A stretch of 64,000 bases of DNA from Macropodus opercularis (lineage: Eukaryota; Chordata; Actinopteri; Anabantiformes; Osphronemidae). Below, one piece after another: positions 27,401 through 39,384 of this stretch (position 1 is the first letter of the stretch; each line of letters begins with the position of its first letter). Made by a program: the position numbers and the translations under genes. The notes under the pieces were generated by a model. The model was not told where the DNA came from and did no database searches. It saw nothing but the letters and a program-made list of their open reading frames with translations. The stretch is from assembly GCA_030770545.1 (NCBI GenBank), contig CM061102.1, positions 5,507,501 through 5,571,500 of the forward strand, given 5' to 3'.

Positions 27401-28400
27401 GAAGAAATAGCTTTTTACAAGATAATTATTCAGGCTATAACCCAACACTCAGTCACACACAAACACACGTTCCCAGGACACTCCATCCTAATGCTATCAT
27501 GGAATAAACCTGCATCATCCACACGCGTGCAGGAGATGGATGGACATACTAATTAGGTGAAACAACAGGTAGCTGCAAGTCAAGACACTTTTTTACAGAT
27601 TTCTGCAAGTGCTCTTCCTGCTGCAACCTCATTATCGGCTCTAACTGGGTTTGGGGGGTTTAGGTGACGGCCATTGTGAGGGCTGGGGATGGGTGTTTAC
27701 GTTGGCCCTTGTTTCCAGGGTCGGGAACTGTCCCAAGGGAGCACATTCCTCACCCAGAGCACGACTAAAGGTATGTGAACCATCTGGACAAAGCCATCGG
27801 CCACAATGGCCCTACACAGGACCATCCATGTGGTCCCACTGCCAGCCAGCGCTCTCACACTGTCGGCTTTTTCATTCCTGGCACTGGAGGCATGGAGCTA
27901 GATATCCATCGGCTCCACACACACCTCCACTGTGTGTGTGTGTTCCATAGTTCCTTCCTCCTGGTGAACAGGCTCATTTGTGAGGCCCACTGTGATGCCC
28001 AGACAACTGTGTGGAGGTAAAGAACGCTGCCTTAAGGTCAACATATCATTAGCTGCGGGGTCAATGAGATGATTGTTTCCTTATTCGCTTGTTTTATTGC
28101 CATCTCAAATCATCATATGACTCCAGCTCACAAAAACGGCACATATGCCAGCGATGAATGCACAAGTGACAAACGAAACGCCTGTTCACAATTTCCTGGT
28201 GTCACATTAGTCAATCACACTGATGGGTTTTTTAGAAATAAACTTAAAGGCTTAGTGTTCGAGTCACCGGTGGAGCTTACGCCCCCAACACAGACCAGAA
28301 CCCTCAATTAAAGGAGTATCCCAGTGTTTCATGAACTGTATACACTTAACAGCATGCAAAATGCAGGCTTTCATGTTTTTGTAGCCTAAATTAATCTAAG
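12425..28400 (-). other. zbtb16: Large zbtb16 intron, 3' part
   Basis: This is the splice-acceptor side of the ~36.6 kb intron between the two coding exons. Reading both strands I find no coding exon with a recognisable protein. It holds short CA/GT tracts (15440-15475, 15534-15548), A/T-rich DNA and several unusually non-repetitive blocks. One of these, at 17750-18060, is listed as a candidate regulatory element. The open frame at 16157-16603 has no recognisable domain. Confidence 0.8.
17750..18060. promoter_or_regulatory. Candidate conserved intronic regulatory block
   Basis: Repeat-free sequence with a CACGTG E-box near 17738, CATTTTTATCC, CCCAATTCTATTGG (near-palindromic CCAAT-like) and CpG-containing stretches unusual for this intron (17910-18030). 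It is a candidate enhancer by composition only. Confidence 0.22.
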
Positions 28401-28689
28401 GATTCATGAGTTCACAGCTCATTTTCATATTGATAAATAATAACGCTGGCTTGGTTTTATTTCTGCAGAAATTAAGCAACTCATTCCAAGTCTGCACTAC
28501 AAGTCACAGAAATGAAGAACAGAAGAAAAACAAAGAAATGCAAAAATCTATACCATGTATTGGAAAACGGTTAGCACAAGAAAGTAGGATGGAGAAGCTG
28601 AAATATCCTGCCATGACTCCACGCACTGGTCTAACACTACAACTACACAAAGAGAGTCGGCCTTCCCAAGGCACGAATGTGGATCCTGG

Positions 28690-29060
28690 CAGAGGAATCA
28701 TCTTCACTGGGTCCAGTCTGATTATTAGTTCACAGTGGAGCGCTTCAGAAGCCTGGGTGAGAGCTGTTGTGGAGCTGAGTGGTCGGCTCAGACAGAGAGC
28801 AGAGAGGGAGCATCGTGGCAGCCGCGCGGCAGCTGCTTCTAATAAAGAAACTGAATTTGATAATCAGCTGAGACAGTCAATTTGCTAATAAGGGATTCTA
28901 ATTAATTAATCAATGTGAATTTGGTGGGAGCAGGCGGTATTGTCAAGAGCGGTCAAGTGTGGTTTGCTGTGCCGCTCTTTTCTCCCCTGCTCTTTGCTTA
29001 ACACATAAGTTGATTTCAATTTCATTTGGTAAATTTCCTCACTGCAACGGGAGAGAAGAG
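28690..29060. promoter_or_regulatory. Candidate conserved intronic regulatory block
   Basis: The block is non-repetitive, with a cluster of homeodomain/POU-like AT motifs (TTGATAATCAGC, TTTGCTAATAAGG, TCTAATTAATTAATCA) next to GC-rich E-box-like CAGCTG. Introns of developmental transcription factor genes such as ZBTB16 often hold conserved enhancers. Conservation cannot be tested here, so the call rests on composition only. Confidence 0.25.
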
Positions 29061-29593
29061 GACAATTAAGTCTGAGTGAGCACACAGAAATTTGGTTGAC
29101 TGCATGAGGGTGTGAAAAATATCTGTGGATTGTGTGTATTGGTAATAATATCTGCAGATATTTGTCATAAAGAGACATAAGTAAAGCAATTTGTCATTTT
29201 TATGTTGTTTCTGTGAATTAGTTTCTACATCATTCCTACAATAAAGAAATCTGCACTTACAAAAAATAATTATTTGTTTTCCATTTAAAAATAGAATCAC
29301 TAAATGTAAAACATAAACACCACGTACAACCACTGAACTCACTGAACGGCATCTTCTATGACACTCAGACGTCAATATGAGATGGAACAGAGAAAGCTGC
29401 AGCGCTGCCTTTCTTCCTTTTAACTGCAATCACACTCTTGATAGAAATTAGCTTGGCTTGGGTTTTTATACAGCTCAGAAGAAAGTCTTGCTTTGCCTCT
29501 TGAAGCAATAATTGACAAAAGAGTTAGCAGTTCCACCCACATCACTGAAGCATGCGTTTGAAGTCGCAAATGTGAACCAACCAGTTACTTTCA

Positions 29594-29720
29594 GACAGCG
29601 GTGGAAAGTAATAAAAGTATATTTTAGTACAGTTTTTTTCACTTCGGCTTCACTGAGGTATTGAAGCCAGGACTATTTATACTTGCATATAACTATAAGT
29701 CACGAGTAAAATGTGCTTAA
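29594..29720 (+). repeat. Possible degenerate fish dispersed repeat
   Basis: The segment starting AGCGGTGGAAAGTAATAAAA and continuing through short AGTA/TACTT motifs resembles a common teleost repeat that begins GTGGAAAGTAACTAAGTACA. Similarity is limited to the start and spacing of these motifs, so the call is tentative. Confidence 0.35.
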
Positions 29721-32148
29721 CAGCATATTTCTTCATTAAACAATTTCAAAGATGCAGGTTTAAAAAGCACTTTAAATTGGGATTTTCCCATCAGACCTTG
29801 AAACTTTCCACTAACACTAATTGCTCACTATGTTGGTGCCTTGAATTGTGCTTTTGATGGAACAAAGTATACTATAATTGCTCTTGCTGGCCAACTTTCC
29901 AGTGTTAACAAGTGTTGACTGGCCTCTTAAGCTTGACAGTGTTGATTTTAACACCTTCCGACTTCAATGGACACCACCGCTTTGGGTGTACAGTCCAGTT
30001 GTCTTTGTGTGCGTGTGTGCGCTCAGGATGCTGTGGAGGTTCTTTATGTTGAAGGCGGTAGTGCCCTCTAGGCGGAAACCAAAACCTCCCCCCACCTTCG
30101 GCAGAAAGCAAATAGTTTTAACATAGTCAATGAGACAGAGAGAGACAATGCGCAGATAAAATGTAAAGTCCATTTCAGTCCTTTAACTCCTTCACTGGAC
30201 GGACAATATCAAATAACATCTAAAATTCTGACTCCAGTTCACTCATTGCGGTTTTATTTGTTATAATACAAAACCAATGAAGACTAAAAAACCTAGTTAA
30301 AGTAAGATAATATGCTATATAAATCAACCAGAGATGTAGATTCAGCTTTGCCCAAATCTGTGTATAGACTTTTATTCTTTCCAGCTGCTCTGTGCCCAGT
30401 TCTACCGTCTGCTTCAAATCAATCGATTGCTACCAGAATTCATCACCAGGTGTCTGTTCTTGTTCATACACAGTTTAATCTTGCACGTTTCGCGAGCGAC
30501 ATTTTTCTTCTTGGATCTTTTCTGCGGAGGTTGACTTTGTGGAATGTCTGATCAGTCGCCGAAGCCACATTTCCACAGATAATATTTCTGCCAAGTCAGA
30601 AGCACTTAACCGTCTGTTTTTCAACACAAGGTTGCGCAAACAGAGCCCTGTGTGTGGCGTTACTTCAAGGATGGCCACTGGACCTTCTGTTACTGGCTGC
30701 ATCGCTTCTCCTGTGTCTCCTCACCGCTGATGCAACAGTGTTTCAACTTATATTTAGCCGCCTACTCATTACCTGAGTCCCCCCTCTCATGAAGTCCTAC
30801 ACTTTAATTTGTTACCTTAGCATGTGCAGCAGTACTTGTAGACAAACACGTGCTTACATTTCTCCCTTTCGTAAAAGTAAGTGGTTTAAATGACCTGTGT
30901 CAAATGTTGTACTCGAAAGGAATGCATGCTTCAGAACTGGACAAACACCAGACGGACAACAAAGTGCTGCAGAGCTGGAAGAGGAAGGAATTTATAGTGG
31001 GGTGGGGGTTGTCATACTGGTTGGATTGGTGGTGGTGGTGGGAGGCAAGGAGCCTAGTGGTGCAAGGGGTCAGAGGTCATTAGCTTGCACTCAACAGCTG
31101 TCCTAAAAGCAGCAGAGATAAGGACTGAAAGCATCCTGTGTGTGTGTGTGTGTGTACGAGTGTGTCTCAAACTGGCCACTGGGCAAATAGCTACAGTAAA
31201 GCTGAACTAGGATCTTCTGTCTTCACTTCCATGACCAACAAAGTGAACACTTTTTAAACTCTGACTTCTCAGAGAAGGGGTAGATTACTCCACCAAAGGA
31301 GGGGAGAGAGAGAGAGAAGAGGGAGGTCAAGGCTTGACCGGTAGGCTAGGTCATCCATCAACTGCTAATGGCCAGCGCTTTACGTTGTCATGATGAATGA
31401 CCTTTGTCCAAGGGAGAAACAACGCAAAGCTTGACCGTGAGGCAATGGCATCGGCAAAGGCATCCATTCTACACATGTCAATCGAGTTCTAAAGGAGGGA
31501 GGTGCAGTGTGTGCGTGTGTGTGACGAGCACCGTCTTAAAAACTCTGTGTATCAGCTCAGGGTGATTGCTTATCTCCAGCTCTGAGAGGACAAGCAGAGG
31601 CGAGCTTCGGGCAGTTACCGGGGGACAGGTGGTGACAAGGTCATGCTTAGACCGTTTTTGGGTTATGTAGACATTCATTTGGACCCGACGCCAAACTTCA
31701 TCACTCAAACTTTGTTTTTAAGTTGTGCACCAAATTTCTACAAACCCCTGCTCCTCACAGTTTCAAAGAGTCCGTGTATATCATCATTGTAATCACAATT
31801 TTTTGAAATCTAAACTCTTCTGAAACACCAATCTGTGTTTCACAGTCTGATTTGTTTTTAATGAATGATGAAAACCAATAAGTAGACTTTGGGACGTGGT
31901 GGCAATATGTTGCCAAACTCCTTTTTTATAGGCCGCCCAGTGTACTCTAGTAAACCGAATGATGTACAAACGCCTGAGCTAAGAATAAAACCGGCTCATG
32001 TGAGTGATTCTGAACAGCCTATCAAACAGAGCTGGAAGTGGCTCCTCTTCCCCCATGTCATTATCACTTCCTCATTTTGAGGTCTGTGCTCATTTTACCA
32101 GATGCTGAATAAGTTCAAATACTGCGCCTGTGATGCTGTTGTTACTCT

Positions 32149-32150
32149 TC

Positions 32151-32243
<93 letters not shown>
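32149..32243. repeat. Long compound (CT)n(CA)n microsatellite
   Basis: About 20 bp of CT repeats runs straight into about 37 CA units. It is the longest microsatellite in the window and is probably length-variable. Confidence 0.97.
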
Positions 32244-32246
<3 letters not shown>

Positions 32247-32429
32247 CAAACCTTTCTTTGTTAAACCTCTCCTCTCTGGTGATCTCAGTCCAAGCTGCTT
32301 TATGATTGAAAGTGATACAAAAAGGAATTGATTACAAAGCAGGATTAACTCCACGTAGTCCCCAAAATAAAGCTGAGCCACCTTATCATTTTATTAAAAT
32401 AACACTGGATGCATTTTTCTCTCTGTGAT

Positions 32430-32750
32430 CACAAAGCAAGTGTTGCGTTTGGCTGATCAGGGCTTTTGGCAGAGAGACCACCTCTCTGATGTGTTTTAAT
32501 AAACACAACCTTGATTGTTCCCTGGTGTTATTTTGAAGCGTGGAAATGAGCCTTCTTTTCAATCGTCTCTGCTGGAGCCGTTCCTGTTGGCAACATCCCG
32601 GCCCTCCAAACAAAGTCAACGCTGTGACTGGCACTGGCCATGTCAGACAAAACACGCCATTTTTAATTAGCCTTGTTAGAAAATAGGGGATGCTGGGGGA
32701 AGCAGAATAGGAGAACATGTCTGACCACCTTAATTGATTCATTCAGAATC
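32430..32750. promoter_or_regulatory. Candidate conserved intronic regulatory block
   Basis: Repeat-free sequence with dense transcription-factor-like words: TTTTAATAAACACAACC, TTGATTGTTCC, CAAACAAAGTCAAC (forkhead-like), TTTTTAATTAGCC and TTAATTGATTCATTC. It is a candidate enhancer by composition only. Confidence 0.25.
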
Positions 32751-35512
32751 ACGCCGCAGCTATGTTGCTGTGCAGAGAACCTGGACGCCTGATTAAAGTC
32801 GTTCTTTGGAAACATTCATGCTTATTCATATCATTATCATCATATTACAACGTCGGCTTCGATTCCTTTTTATTGCCGTTGCTAGCTATTTTAACGAACG
32901 CAGACGACATGACAGAAAGGTTGATATTTCCAGCAAATAACTAAATAACTGTATTCAAATGTGAAGTTACATTCACAGAGAAAATTAGAAATGTTTATAT
33001 AGCTATTGCAATGACTCATGACATTCATTCCTACATGCAGCATAAATAAAGTGTTAAAGCAGGAGCCTATAAATCCAGACAGTCCCTATGTCGGTGTACA
33101 GTGCTGCTCTTGCCTAAAGCCACTCACTGGTATCACTTGTAGGCGGACAGAGGATTCTGTTCCTACACTGCTGAGATGAATATCAAGACAGGTGCTGGCA
33201 ACTGCACTGTATATTCCCCTTGCTAACATTTCCCTCCCTCGCTCATCATTCCTCTGTCACCTCATTGAAAGGTTGGTGTCTTTCTCTCCGAGGGTGTTTG
33301 CTCAGATGTGGGCAGCCAGGACACTGTGGCATGCCTGGGGCTTACCAATGAGATTAGACGGTGACAGTGACACGGTGGCGTGGCCAATGATCTCCAAAAC
33401 CGCAGGGGGTGGGATGAGGGGACTGGAAAAGGGATGTTCTCAGCCGTACACTGAGGCCCTGTTTGCTCTAGAAGCTCCTGCTCTGCTGTCGTGTTTGTGT
33501 TTGGTAAAACCGGTGGCTTGGTTGCTCGAACTGCGAGATGTGAAGAGCTGATCTCATTAGCTCTGTATTTTGGAAAATACATGCATCTGCAAATTAAAAG
33601 GCAGAAGGAGAATAAACAGCTATGTAGTGATTTTGTTATTCGTCATCTGATATGATGATGAAATGGAAGAGAGGCTTTCTATCCTCTTGACATGCGTCAT
33701 CCACATCAAACAAACTTAAACTACCAACAGCCTAAATGCAGTAGAATTTGCTTTCACTACAGTTTGACACCTCGCTCTGAGGTGGATCTGCGATGTCCAA
33801 GAATTTATGCATTATGTTAGTCTATCTTTTTTGGAAATAATAAAAGCACCTCTGTATGAAAAGTGAGCTTACTTGGCTAATGTTCTACTCAGTTTACGTG
33901 GAACTTGAGAGAATGCTTTGACTCTAAACAAAACACGGGCTGATTGATTGACACTTTAAATTTTCGTTATGCATGTGACATGTTATAATGACAAATAAAC
34001 GCCTCTCAACAGAATTGTACAGGTTGCGTATGGTTCATTCATTGCAGGTAACCAACTACTGTAATAATGGTCTAAATGACTAAATGTCATAATGTCATCG
34101 CTAACATTTTATCAAAAATAATATAGACTGATATTGCCTCAGTCTGCAGGAACTCAATTGTTAGTACTTCAGATTTGGAAATCAGCCTTATGGTTTGTTG
34201 TGTGTTAACAAAGCTTGTGAAGGACTCTGTGGTTAAGCAGTGTGAGGGTAAGCTACTGTGGCAAAAACAACTGTCATTTCAATGCAATGCTTTAAAGAGA
34301 CAGACATTCGTCTTTAGCGAGAAGGACTTTCTGCAAGGTCACAAGATTCTGTCGCACTCAAGAGCCTCATTCACAACATGTAAAACAGCTTCTGACATTT
34401 GCAATTGTATAATAGCAGATTGAAAGATGTTTTTTTTTCCTTTTCAGAAAACATGAGTGGAAATCTTGATGTCACTCTCCTCTAAGTGCTCTGTGTAACC
34501 CGACTCTTGGAGAAACATTAAATTAAACATTAAAGAATTTGTTTTTTTTCCCACTCTACCCAAACATCATGAGTTCAATGCCTCGCATTCAAGGCAATTT
34601 CAGAAGCTCTTCTCTTTTATACAATTACAGTGCACCGCGTTCAAGCTGTTAATCACATCCAAACAGAAGCAAGTATTGATCCATCCTTTTAACAAAAACA
34701 AAAATCGGATTTGTCATTTTTATAATTAAAGTTAGACGGTGGGTGTACACGTGTCTCTTATTGGAGGTGTTGGCGTTTTAAAACATTACAAAATAAAACC
34801 TTGGCTGATAAAATGCATTATCATGGCATGCATGGAAGAATTTCTACCCTCAGTTGAAGCTGGGAAAACATTATTAACATAACCACAACCGACTTCAAAT
34901 GAAATATTAATGAACAACAAAAAAAATCCTTGCGTAAATAATCCTCACCATTTAAATGCACTAAATGTGGCAATCAGGAGTGAAAATCAATTGTCATAAC
35001 CAATTGCTCATTGAAAATTACACTGCAACCCCGAGTTTTGCAAACAAGTATAAGAATTTACAGCAGTGATTGTGTTTTTCATCTTTGTACTGGCGATGCT
35101 CCCGAAAGAATTTCCCCACGATGCAATTACTAAACATATTTTGGTAGCCCCTCAGTGACCGGTAAACACAGAATCATCTCCTGATCCGTGGACATGAAAG
35201 GGTAAACCTGGAAAAACTTCTACGCACCATCATCAAAGAGATCAACAGGTGATCAGTGGTTCAGTTCACGCAGCACAGCTAAAAACAAAAGACGCCCACA
35301 TCACTGGGGGATTTGATGTGTGTGGTCATGGATTAGAGCTGGCACATCACATCCAGGATGTTTACAGTATCATAACAGTGCAGAGCTCCATCGCTGTATT
35401 GTTGCTAAAAGAGGATAAAGTTCATACTTTCTTATTGCGGCTGTAATTCTTGATAGCCATGCACACATCTGTCAGCGGTTACATTTCCACGGAGGATTAA
35501 CTGACCCAGACC

Positions 35513-35554
35513 CGCTGCTGCTGCTGCTGCCGCTGCCGCTGCTGCTGCTGCTGC
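35513..35554 (+). repeat. Imperfect CTG trinucleotide repeat
   Basis: Runs of CTG/GCT are interrupted by two CCG units in the centre, giving about 13 triplets. It is intronic, so any Leu, Ala or Cys repeat read from it is not protein. Confidence 0.92.
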
Positions 35555-35739
35555 GGTGGAGGTTATTTAAAGGACTAAGGAGAAATTCGTCCTCTGATGG
35601 ATTACTCAGCAACATGGCAACTAAAGTATGACATGACAAAATGTGTAGAGCAGGTAGCGCTGATGGGCTCGCGCTGGTTCACATGCTCAGCTGGTTTTGA
35701 TTATTTTGGTGAGAACGTCACAGCCAGGCTGAACTGCTA

Positions 35740-36021
35740 CAAGTTTCCATTCTTAAATAAAAAGGGCAAAGGAAGAAATACAAAATAACATTATAAATAT
35801 TATCCAGAATGATTAAAATTATTATAAATAGTGGGATGATGTTTAGAATATTTGTAGACGTCTTTATTGAACACAAAAAAATGCTTTTTTGTCACCCAAT
35901 AAAAAAAAATATTACTTCAAAACATTTTCTTTTAATAAGGACATTTCCAATCAATTAAGGAGTGAACATGGTCACCAGTATTTAATTACGTTTTCAGGGA
36001 TTCAAACACTGACGTTGCTGC
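35740..36021 (+). repeat. 282-bp direct duplication, copy A
   Basis: The segment from CAAGTTTCCATTC to GACGTTGCTGC recurs at 39385-39666 in the same orientation and with the same length. I found no mismatch when comparing them line by line. Flanking sequence differs immediately on both sides. It is AT-rich, with AATAAA-like strings and no recognisable coding potential. It could be a young dispersed repeat, a local duplication or an assembly artefact. Confidence 0.93.
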
Positions 36022-37139
36022 GATTTTAAGTATTTTAAACATTGCAAGGTGAGTGGATGACTTTTTCCGCCTATACTTTGTGCTTCTCATAGGATACAGG
36101 ATGACACATAAGCTACTCTTTCCTGCAGGGCAGTCTTCTAAAAGGTGATGTTCATTGAAGAACTGCTTAGCTTCAAAGAATTCACTCTTAATTTCTGGGA
36201 AGATCTTTATCTTTACACAATGAACCTTTTTCTAATGTTTTTTTATTCATATGTAAAAGCCAAAATCCCCACGGAAAACTAATCATTTTCTGTGGCTGTG
36301 TTTTTTGTACAGATCACCAGACATTACGCTTTCAGTTCAGGTTTGGGAATGTGGGGATTATTTGACAGACACATTCTCACACTCTCGCATTTTTGTTTTG
36401 TGTGACCTATAACCGTCTAAATTTCATTCTTAACTGGTCATCGAAATAAGAATTACTGAACAGGTTATGATGGTTTGTTTTTTTGTGCCATAACAGTCAG
36501 TGTCACAGAAATTCAGCAAAACTCATTTTCTGAAATCTAAAATAAAGTGAGAATGACTGCCGGGATGCTCAATCTGTATGTATCTGTACTCCTGCTCCGA
36601 TTGAGAGAATGCTTCTGGCAACTGTGCGAGTAAACTATCTTTGGTGTATTAACGCAAATATAAAGAGTTTGATCTGTGTGTAATTAATCTAACCTGACAG
36701 AGCGAAGGGAAGGCTTTGATGTGGATGTTTACCTGAGAAAGGCATCATTATTCTCCACCTAGTTCTCCACAGAAAACAAGCAAGTGGACACTATGATAAA
36801 GAAACAAGTACGGGAGCAGTGTAATTTATGTGTGATGCATTATACCCAACCAACGTGTCCACAAACAAGCAAACCACCTCAGTCTGGAGGGACATTATGA
36901 GCAGCAGAGCGCAGATAACAGTCCAACACCTTCCCAACAATGCTTCCTCTTGCCCAATAAAATCATAAAACGTCTCGCAGACTGTTCCCCTCTCTTTCAG
37001 TAACTCTTTGAACTCGGGTGATGGTGAATGCCGTGGAGGAGACAGCAGACGTGACAGTGTGAACAGCAACAGTCTGGTGCTAGACACCACTTTACACTCG
37101 AACTGCAATTCACAGTTCAAAGCGCATGCCTGAAAGAAA

Positions 37140-37380
37140 AATATTTTAGAATGATCGCAAGGATTACCGATACGTGCGCAGAATGCAAACGGGTCGTTTG
37201 GCACTTTATCGTGCCTGACAGGGTTAGCAACAAAATGGCGGCGGATGTGGGAAGGTCTCGCCAAGGCGCAAGGTACGTAGCGGTTACTCGTCCGTCGTCT
37301 CACAAGAATAAAAGCTAAACCACGACACTGCTGAACGGCGAGACAAAAATCGGGAGCGCGGCGTGAGAAGGGAGGGCGAT
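37140..37380 (+). promoter_or_regulatory. Intronic CpG-rich, YY1-motif promoter-like block
   Basis: Within otherwise CpG-poor intron, this stretch has many CpGs and contains ACAAAATGGCGGCGG, matching the YY1 consensus AANATGGCGGC. In TATA-less vertebrate promoters this motif is typical just downstream of the start site and often contains the start ATG. On the plus strand the ATG at 37235 opens 12 codons plus two bases and then reaches a good donor, AAG|GTACGT (37272/37273). Promoter activity and direction are inferred; no downstream exon was identified. Confidence 0.45.
37235..37272 (+). CDS. Possible short first coding exon of an unidentified plus-strand transcript
   Basis: The frame starts at the ATG inside the YY1-type motif and reads MAADVGRSRQGA, then two bases of a codon before the donor GTACGT. 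Unspliced, it would stop at TAA 37316-37318 (27 codons). I do not recognise the peptide and found no partner exon on the plus strand, so it may be noncoding. The transcript would be antisense to zbtb16. Confidence 0.2.
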
Positions 37381-39384
37381 GTTTTCAAAACAAGCTCAAA
37401 CAGACGCACATTTACAGTAACACAAAGAAATAAATAAATCCCTTTGAAGCGAAGAGCCTTGTTTTACGCAGACTGGGCAGAGAAACCAGCAAGTTTGCGA
37501 TTCTTCTTTTGAAGGTTTTCTTCTGTTTGGGGTGGAGTGTTGGGGGGTTTGTGGCATGCTGGCAGCTGAGGCAATGTGGGTCTCAAGCACATCTAAGGTT
37601 GGGCAATTAGTTCCAGTGCCACTATTAATGTGCTGAAGGGGCGCGCTCTGCGGGGGGTTGAGGGCTCGGCTCAAAGGGCTTCGGTCCTTGCAGGGAGGAA
37701 GGGGGTGAATATGGCCAACAAAGGTGGGGGTCAGGACCTCGGGGCCATGTGAAAGCTGTACCCTGTCCACTGACCTCTGAGCGCTTGTACAGCCCCGGCC
37801 GCCGTGCGGCTTGCTGGCCATTCACTCCAAAAACTATGTCAGCTCAGAAGAAAGTTGGTGAAAGATGAAGTTTGTCAACAAACGATGTCGCGCTGATGTT
37901 GGCAGAACGACGCTAGTATTTAATAAACGGCTCATTGTTGGAGCAGTGGGTGTGGCGCCGCCCTCACACAGGTACTGTACTTAAAAACACAAGTGCTTCC
38001 ACCGCTGTGCATTGTTAGATAACTAGTCCTGCTAAATGTTTCTAGTGCAAGTCACTGCCTCTAATAGGGATAAATTTAGACAAGTTACATTTAAGAAAAT
38101 GACAACAAATTATATTAGTGTACACTGAAGTAGAAACATTTATTATTTTATGACATTTTTTGGAATACTTACTACATTCATAAATAAGAATTTAGAGGAA
38201 CGTCTTTAAAGAAAGGTAAATCTAAAAATAAGTTTGCTACTTTCACTCCTGCTTTAACACTGAGTGCGTTGTTAGAAATTATACCCTTGAAGATCTTTGG
38301 ACGACTAATTCTGTAACGGGTGCTAAATACTGCCAGCGAAATAAAAATATATATTATTTAAAGCATTTCTGCATAAACAGTATTTAAATGTGAATGTGAT
38401 CGTTGTATTTTTCTGATCACTTTGTATTAAATACAGTAAGAATCTGTACAGTAACTAGTTTTGCAGCAATGATCTGTTGTCCTTGATGGGTCAGGTTGGT
38501 CAGGTCGTCCCTGACCTGATTCTTCTCTGGCTCGGCTGCTTAGGTCGAAGCGATGACCACTAGAGTTTGACAGAAGCCTTTGTGTTGTCTCTGGACAATA
38601 GGGGTGAGAGGTGGACAGAGGAGGTGGTGGCGGTGGGGGTCACACCATATTCCTGAACACCCCCATCGCACCGTGCTTCATCTGTAAAGTTCTCGCTTGC
38701 TGACCCTTGACCCCTCCGGTCTTTGTCCAAGTAGAAATAATAAAATCTGTTCCGGCAACAGAAAGCCTGTGAGCCTGCGTCCTTATTGTACGTCTGTGCT
38801 TGGCTTTTCCCTCCGTCCTTACTTCCTAATGTGGAAGCAGGACACTGAGATTATGTTGAGATTAAACTTTTTGGACAGATGGACAGTTCTGGTGCTATAT
38901 GAGACTATTGGCAACTTCCCATTTCTTAATGACAGACAACTGAAAGCAGTGACTTTGGTAATGGACTGAGTGGGATTAAGTTTAGTAAACATGACAGTAA
39001 GTATATAGACAAATAGGGATTATTACAGATAATTCAAATATCTATTCCATCTAACCCTGTGAGATGGAAAATGACAAGACTGACTTAATTTGAAGGTTGG
39101 ACTGTTTGTTAGTCTCTTTACTTTAGGTCAAGTTACACTTATTTACATCACAGAACCACTTTTGGGCAGTTGCCAGTGACGACACAACACTTGTGATGTT
39201 GTTTAATTTTCAACATCCTGCTTAAAACAATGGCAGAAAATGTCCTGTTTTCCTGTCATTGGCATCTGCTCTTTGGTTCTCATCCATATTCAGACTTGTT
39301 CTTTCTGACTAGTCAATGTCAATAAATAATCACATGTCAAAGCAAAGCTGGTCAAATATATTTTTGCAGAGTGAAAGTGGACAT

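Larger units (their letters stand above)
28400..37100 (-). other. zbtb16: Large zbtb16 intron, middle part
   Basis: No protein-coding exon is recognised. Contents: a candidate regulatory block near 28.69-29.06 kb, a fish-type dispersed repeat near 29.6 kb, the long CT/CA microsatellite at 32149-32243, candidate regulatory blocks at 32.43-32.75 and 33.18-33.56 kb, an imperfect CTG repeat at 35513-35554, and the first copy of the 282-bp duplication at 35740-36021. Confidence 0.75.

Noticed and set aside
28406..28888. 160-codon plus-strand open frame as a gene
   Set aside because: No recognisable domain, and its 3' half overlaps an AT-motif cluster more typical of a regulatory element.
36791..37303. 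170-codon minus-strand open frame next to the CpG block
   Set aside because: No domain or family is recognisable. It runs through AT-rich and CpG-rich parts without a coding pattern, and contains an acceptor-like tract. Kept only as part of the promoter-like finding.
37396..37821. 141-codon minus-strand open frame
   Set aside because: Pro/Ser/Thr-rich translation with no recognisable domain. Open length is expected in GC-rich DNA with few stop codons.
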